From Acinetobacter bereziniae LMG 1003 = CIP 70.12 (GTDB lineage: Bacteria; Pseudomonadota; Gammaproteobacteria; Pseudomonadales; Moraxellaceae), in NCBI RefSeq assembly GCF_000368925.1, contig NZ_KB849755.1:1746713-1755562 (forward strand): a DNA stretch of 8,850 nucleotides, given 5' to 3'. Numbering within the stretch: the first letter of the stretch is position 1; every line of letters begins with the position of its first letter. The position numbers and the translations under genes were made by a program. Of the stretch, positions 5,714-8,850 are shown piece after piece. The notes beneath the pieces were generated by a model, which worked only from the letters and a program-made list of their open reading frames with translations, was not told the origin of the DNA and did not search any database.

Positions 5714-7018
5714 TCAATTCATACTTTTGTCTTGGCGCATGATATCCCACTGCCATTTAAAAAATGTAAATGACTTTTTATCAGTATGAAAAGGGTTGTT
5801 ATTTCCCAAACTATCTGTCATATAATCCATATAGTTTTCAGTCGAACCACGATAAAAAGTGTGTTTTGCCATACTTCCCTTTTGAAATGTATGAGGTAAT
5901 GAAAATGAATGACCAAGCTCATGTGGATAAGAATGTGCATGATTCAAATTTGATTTAAAAACAATAACCATATCCCCCCAGACATGACCATCAAGTGTAC
6001 AAACACCTCCAGCTTCTGTCTGCTTTGTAGTTAAGAAAACGAATGTTTTCTTACTATTTGATATTCCATTTCCATTTTGATCAATTCCACCATTAACCTG
6101 TATTGGACCATACTTATTATATAATTCTCGTAAAACTCTTGCGAAATTAGAAGCTTGTGTTTTGCTAGTTGCTCCTTGAATAAAATTTACTAAAGGATCA
6201 TTCTGATACTTTGTTAAGTCTAACACCGCCTCTCTTTTAATTTCTGCACGAATCAATGCCTGATTAAATGCTATACGTTTTATCAGATATTCATAAGCAT
6301 CTACACGATCAGGTAGAACTGGTTTTCCACCTCTATATTCAGTAACAACTGGAATCAATATAATATCTGCATGTTTCACAATGCTATTCTTATAGAGCAT
6401 TAATTTTCCTACTTCAACTTTCACACTTCCTTTCTTTGCAAATACTTTAATTTCCTCATGGTCATTTAACCATCCACCTTGACATTTAATTAAAATACTA
6501 CGAGCCAGATGATAGTATTGTTTTTTTCCATCTGAATCTTTTACTTTCTTTTTAAGTGCATTTACTAAAAGGATTTGTTTAGGTGATAGTTGAATAAAGT
6601 TATTTTGACATTCAAAAATCAATTCTGTTCCATCATTACTTAAAGGTTCTATTTCTTCTATAAATAAATCTAATTTTACTCCATCTTTTGTCATCTTTGA
6701 TATATGTGGGCTATTAGAATCCTCAATATAAGAAAATAGACTTAACCAAGCAGGAAAGTATTCTTGTCCATAAGGTGAGATTGGATTTTTAACATCAGTT
6801 TTATATTCATTTTTTAATTTTTGTACGTCAACACAAAGAGGTTTTTTCGCATTACTTGCTTCTGCAATAAATTTATTCGCATAAATATAGTCATCTCTCA
6901 ACCAATCAAAGCCATAGTTACCACTATAGTCTTGAGGTCTACGAAAATGTACTAAAAATTTTTTCAAACACGTTGCACACGAAGTACCCGCTGTCGGACT
7001 TGCGCCACCCACACCCAT
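5714..7018 (-). CDS. Probable T6SS effector with C-terminal metzincin-type zinc metalloprotease domain
   Basis: This protein has 434 residues and no signal peptide, as expected for VgrG-delivered cargo. The N-terminal segment (22-45, VHFRRPQDYSGNYGFDWLR) resembles the conserved start of other T6SS cargo proteins; CATC lies at 14-17. A beta-rich middle region follows (about 95-220). The catalytic domain has H366-E367-L-G-H370-S-F-S-L-P-H376, giving three zinc-binding histidines and the catalytic glutamate, then N395-YMDYM with the Met-turn methionine at 397. HExxH-x5-H plus a Met-turn defines metzincins, and the NYMDY form recalls the M43 group. The usual glycine at position 8 of the motif is serine here. 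A. baylyi has a T6SS effector called Tpe1 described as a metallopeptidase; homology is untested. A strong GGAGGT site precedes ATG 7018. Confidence 0.85.
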   Translation of the reverse strand: MGVGGASPTAGTSCATCLKKFLVHFRRPQDYSGNYGFDWLRDDYIYANKFIAEASNAKKPLCVDVQKLKNEYKTDVKNPISPYGQEYFPAWLSLFSYIEDSNSPHISKMTKDGVKLDLFIEEIEPLSNDGTELIFECQNNFIQLSPKQILLVNALKKKVKDSDGKKQYYHLARSILIKCQGGWLNDHEEIKVFAKKGSVKVEVGKLMLYKNSIVKHADIILIPVVTEYRGGKPVLPDRVDAYEYLIKRIAFNQALIRAEIKREAVLDLTKYQNDPLVNFIQGATSKTQASNFARVLRELYNKYGPIQVNGGIDQNGNGISNSKKTFVFLTTKQTEAGGVCTLDGHVWGDMVIVFKSNLNHAHSYPHELGHSFSLPHTFQKGSMAKHTFYRGSTENYMDYMTDSLGNNNPFHTDKKSFTFFKWQWDIMRQDKSMN

Positions 7019-7019
7019 C

Positions 7020-7625
7020 TTACACCTCCAAATACGTTATATTTTTTATAAAGACATTTTGATTAAACTCATTTCCTAGCACATATGCGCTATAAGATTG
7101 AAGATCATTTGAATAATGATCTTGAAGCGAATCAAATACACCTTTTTCTCTTAAAAACTCAGCTTTTTCTGGATAAAGAATTGAAAATTTTTCTCGATGA
7201 TCTATTTGACTAAGATTCTGTTTTAATTGAGCTATTGCTGTTAAAAAAAAGTTGAAATCTTGCCCTAAAACACGTTTCTTATAGTCTTCTAAAAGTTTAT
7301 CGAAAGCCTCGACATAAGTGACTTGCTCCCCAATATCGTGATGCTGCATTTCATTTTCAATCCAAACAAATTGCGGATCAGTTGGATAATCCATTCCCAA
7401 ATACACATGGCTTTTCACCATATATTTGAGTGTGTTGATTTGGTTGATTCCTTTTTCAAGATATTGATCAACTAGCGTCTGGATAGGTCCTAATAACTGA
7501 TCGAATTGACCATTCAGCTTTAATACTGGATTTTCCTTAATAATTTCATAAACTAAGTCGTATAAAAACTCTTTGTTTTGTTCAACATCAAGTTCAAATA
7601 GTTTTTTTTGGCTCAATACAAACAT
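7020..7625 (-). CDS. Unrecognised helical protein between the DUF4123 adaptor and the effector
   Basis: This 201-residue protein has no signal peptide or membrane segment and is rich in Leu, Gln, Asp and Glu, with a largely helical look. I do not recognise its family. The most distinctive block is YLGMDYPTDPQFVWI at 75-89; an HHD follows at 95-97 and LYPEKAEFLRE at 150-160. The open frame extends upstream to 7694, but I choose ATG 7625. It overlaps the DUF4123 stop as TGATG, the tight coupling seen elsewhere in this operon, and the upstream extension lies inside the adaptor gene. Its place between adaptor and cargo suggests a cytoplasmic role in loading or stabilising the effector, such as a second chaperone or co-adaptor. 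That is inference only. Confidence 0.75.
   Translation of the reverse strand: MFVLSQKKLFELDVEQNKEFLYDLVYEIIKENPVLKLNGQFDQLLGPIQTLVDQYLEKGINQINTLKYMVKSHVYLGMDYPTDPQFVWIENEMQHHDIGEQVTYVEAFDKLLEDYKKRVLGQDFNFFLTAIAQLKQNLSQIDHREKFSILYPEKAEFLREKGVFDSLQDHYSNDLQSYSAYVLGNEFNQNVFIKNITYLEV
7024..7030 (-). promoter_or_regulatory. Strong ribosome binding site of the effector, inside the preceding gene
   Basis: The minus strand reads TGGAGGT, then GTAAG, then ATG at 7018. The near-perfect Shine-Dalgarno sequence overlaps the last codons (Leu-Glu-Val) and the stop of the upstream gene. The effector is therefore reinitiated right after that gene's TAA, one base away. This decides the ATG 7018 start. Confidence 0.7.
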
Positions 7626-8173
7626 CAAGCATGCTCCAATATCATTAATTGATTCGTATGCACATCCTGATAATTTCGAATTGCAATCACCCAACGCTCA
7701 ATGCCTTGAAAAAATTCATCAACCTGTTCATCTTGCAGTATTTTATTAATTTTCTTGATGATTCTTGGGTCAAACCATCTAAATAATTTTTGGGTTCCAT
7801 CAGGAAACTCAACCGTTAAATAACTTTTCATTTTCTTAACAAATTGAGTCAGATCTAATGAGCTCAATACAATATTGAGCGCCTGTTCGTCTTTCCAGGT
7901 TTGATGAATAAAGTTAAATCTCTCATCATTGAAAAGATCTGAATCATGGATGAGTAAAAGAACAGGTGCGACTTCAAAAGGTGCATTCCCCTCTGTGGTA
8001 CCTGAAAATAAGGAATAGAATTCTATCCTTGAGTCATTTTGAAACTCATGAATAAATGACAGGGCTTGATCTGAAACTTGTGCTGCATCCAAGATTAAAT
8101 ACATATTCAAGTCATCTTGATAATCTTCGATGCAGCGCTGTATCGGTTTAAATGGAATAATTTCTCTTTTCAT
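7625..8173 (-). CDS. DUF4123 T6SS effector adaptor/chaperone (Tap/TEC type)
   Basis: This 182-residue cytoplasmic protein carries the DUF4123 marks in order: YLILDAAQ at 25-32, YSLFSGTTEG...PFEVAPVLLLI at 53-75, a central W93 region, SSLDL near 104-108, VEFPDGTQKLFRWFDPR at 121-137, and FFQGIERWV near 154-162. DUF4123 proteins bind a specific effector and load it onto the C-terminal tail of the VgrG encoded next to them. They are not secreted as toxins. The gene starts one base after the vgrG stop (TAAAATG) without a clear ribosome site, so it is probably coupled to vgrG translation. Its stop overlaps the next start. The partners here should be the VgrG at the window edge and the metzincin effector. 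Confidence 0.9.
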   Translation of the reverse strand: MKREIIPFKPIQRCIEDYQDDLNMYLILDAAQVSDQALSFIHEFQNDSRIEFYSLFSGTTEGNAPFEVAPVLLLIHDSDLFNDERFNFIHQTWKDEQALNIVLSSLDLTQFVKKMKSYLTVEFPDGTQKLFRWFDPRIIKKINKILQDEQVDEFFQGIERWVIAIRNYQDVHTNQLMILEHA

Positions 8174-8174
8174 T

Positions 8175-8850
8175 TTATTTATCTACAAATGCCATTCCAA
8201 ACTTTGCGGCATTTAAAAGGCATGGCTTACAGATATTTTCATAGAAAGTAGGCAATGAATAATCTACTTTTGCTCCACCAATAAAACTGTGCTGTCCAGC
8301 CTTAACCTCAAACATACCACCAGTCGTCACAAATACGCCTGAGCCATTAATTTTTAATTGTGAAGTGCCAGATGTAAGAATAATTTCTTTTAGGCTTTTG
8401 ACTTCAATTACATCTTCAGTCGAAATAATCTGAATACCTTTACGGGCAATCAAATCTGCACCATCTCCTTGGGCTTGAATCTCCACTTTACCATTTCCAG
8501 CATAAAGCCTTGCGCCTTCCTGTGCTGCAAACATACTGATCTTGTTTTGTGCATGCACCAAGAAATTCTTTTGCGTACTCAGATTGACGCTATCCCCCGC
8601 ACTATGACTAATTTGTTTATCCGCAGAGACATGAATGTCTTCATTGCTCGACAAGCCAATTGAATTGGGCGAGGCTAAAACCATCAAGGCTTGTTTAAAT
8701 GCATCGGCTTTATCTTTTTCACCTTTTTCTATTTGATTCAGGAATTGTTTTAACTCATTCAAGACTTCTAAAGGATCGGTCTGTTGGTTCTTGGCAACTT
8801 CACTTAAGGCTTTGGCATTGTTCAGGCTACTTTCTAGCTGACTTTTGGCT
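8175..8850 (-). CDS. vgrG: T6SS spike protein VgrG, C-terminal part (partial, 5' end beyond the window)
   Basis: 224 codons are visible and the frame is open to the window edge. The segment SEVAKNQQTDPLEVL is followed by the DUF2345-type region of Acinetobacter-like VgrGs: SSNEDIHVSADKQ, SAGDSVNLSTQKN, KISMFAAQEGARLYA, GKVEIQAQGDG and IQIISTEDVIEV. These are beta-helix repeats, ending in KINGSGVF..GGMFEVKAGQHSF. The last 30 or so residues (PTFYENICKPCLLNAAKF) are a short tail with a CKPC motif, probably where the DUF4123 adaptor and its cargo dock. VgrG trimers cap the Hcp tube and are driven into the target cell. The N-terminal gp27/gp5-like domains lie outside. GC content is clearly higher here than in the rest of the window. 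Confidence 0.93.
   Translation of the reverse strand, partial: AKSQLESSLNNAKALSEVAKNQQTDPLEVLNELKQFLNQIEKGEKDKADAFKQALMVLASPNSIGLSSNEDIHVSADKQISHSAGDSVNLSTQKNFLVHAQNKISMFAAQEGARLYAGNGKVEIQAQGDGADLIARKGIQIISTEDVIEVKSLKEIILTSGTSQLKINGSGVFVTTGGMFEVKAGQHSFIGGAKVDYSLPTFYENICKPCLLNAAKFGMAFVDK

Noticed and set aside
5770..5958. Plus-strand open frame of 62 codons
   Set aside because: It lies antisense to the metzincin catalytic motif region, whose conservation explains the sequence.
7626..7694. Longer start (ATG 7694) for the gene between adaptor and effector
   Set aside because: The extension lies fully inside the DUF4123 coding region, and ATG 7625 gives the coupled TGATG overlap typical of this operon.
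8469..8663. Plus-strand open frame of 64 codons
   Set aside because: It is antisense to the VgrG DUF2345-type repeats, so it is a shadow.
8175..8762. A separate 195-residue gene starting at TTG 8762
   Set aside because: The frame stays open upstream to the window edge with VgrG-like sequence (SEVAKNQQTDPLEVL), so this is an internal leucine of vgrG.
1..8850. CRISPR array, tRNA or rRNA genes, or long nucleotide repeats
   Set aside because: None was seen. The repetition in the window is at the protein level (diverged paralogues), not as near-identical DNA repeats.

Overview
The window looks like Acinetobacter or a close relative. The VgrG C-terminus, the DUF4123 adaptor and the low GC content all resemble type VI secretion (T6SS) vgrG islands of that genus; this is recognition by eye, not a database match. 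Every supportable gene lies on the minus strand, so transcription runs from high to low coordinates.

Delivery module (about 8850-7020): the C-terminal part of a VgrG spike (cut by the window edge), a DUF4123 effector adaptor/chaperone, and an unrecognised small helical protein. The genes are packed with 1-nt gaps or a TGATG stop/start overlap, so they are probably translationally coupled. Effector (7018-5714): a 434-residue protein with a T6SS-cargo-like N-terminus (YGFDWLR segment) and a C-terminal metzincin-type zinc protease domain (HELGHSFSLPH plus the Met-turn NYMDYM).

Immunity array (5693-508): seven intact small exported proteins plus one truncated copy, nearly all with a signal peptide or lipobox. 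They fall into paralogous families. Family B has the APVNQL/SPVNQL and DYW motifs; family A has DPC...DCTP and four shared cysteines; family C is a tandem pair; D is a singleton whose C-terminus recalls A. The order away from the effector is B1-A1-D-C1-C2-B2-A2-B3(truncated), so the B-A pair is duplicated. I infer that these are cognate and orphan immunity proteins protecting the periplasm from the metalloprotease; none has been shown to be.

Mobile element (about 510-1): the orfA end of an IS3-family insertion sequence, with orfB running off the window and joined to orfA by a probable -1 frameshift. It has cut the last immunity gene B3 after about 64 codons. No CRISPR, tRNA, rRNA, clear promoter or rho-independent terminator was seen. 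There is no gene-free stretch longer than 300 bases. GC content drops visibly from the vgrG end to the immunity array.
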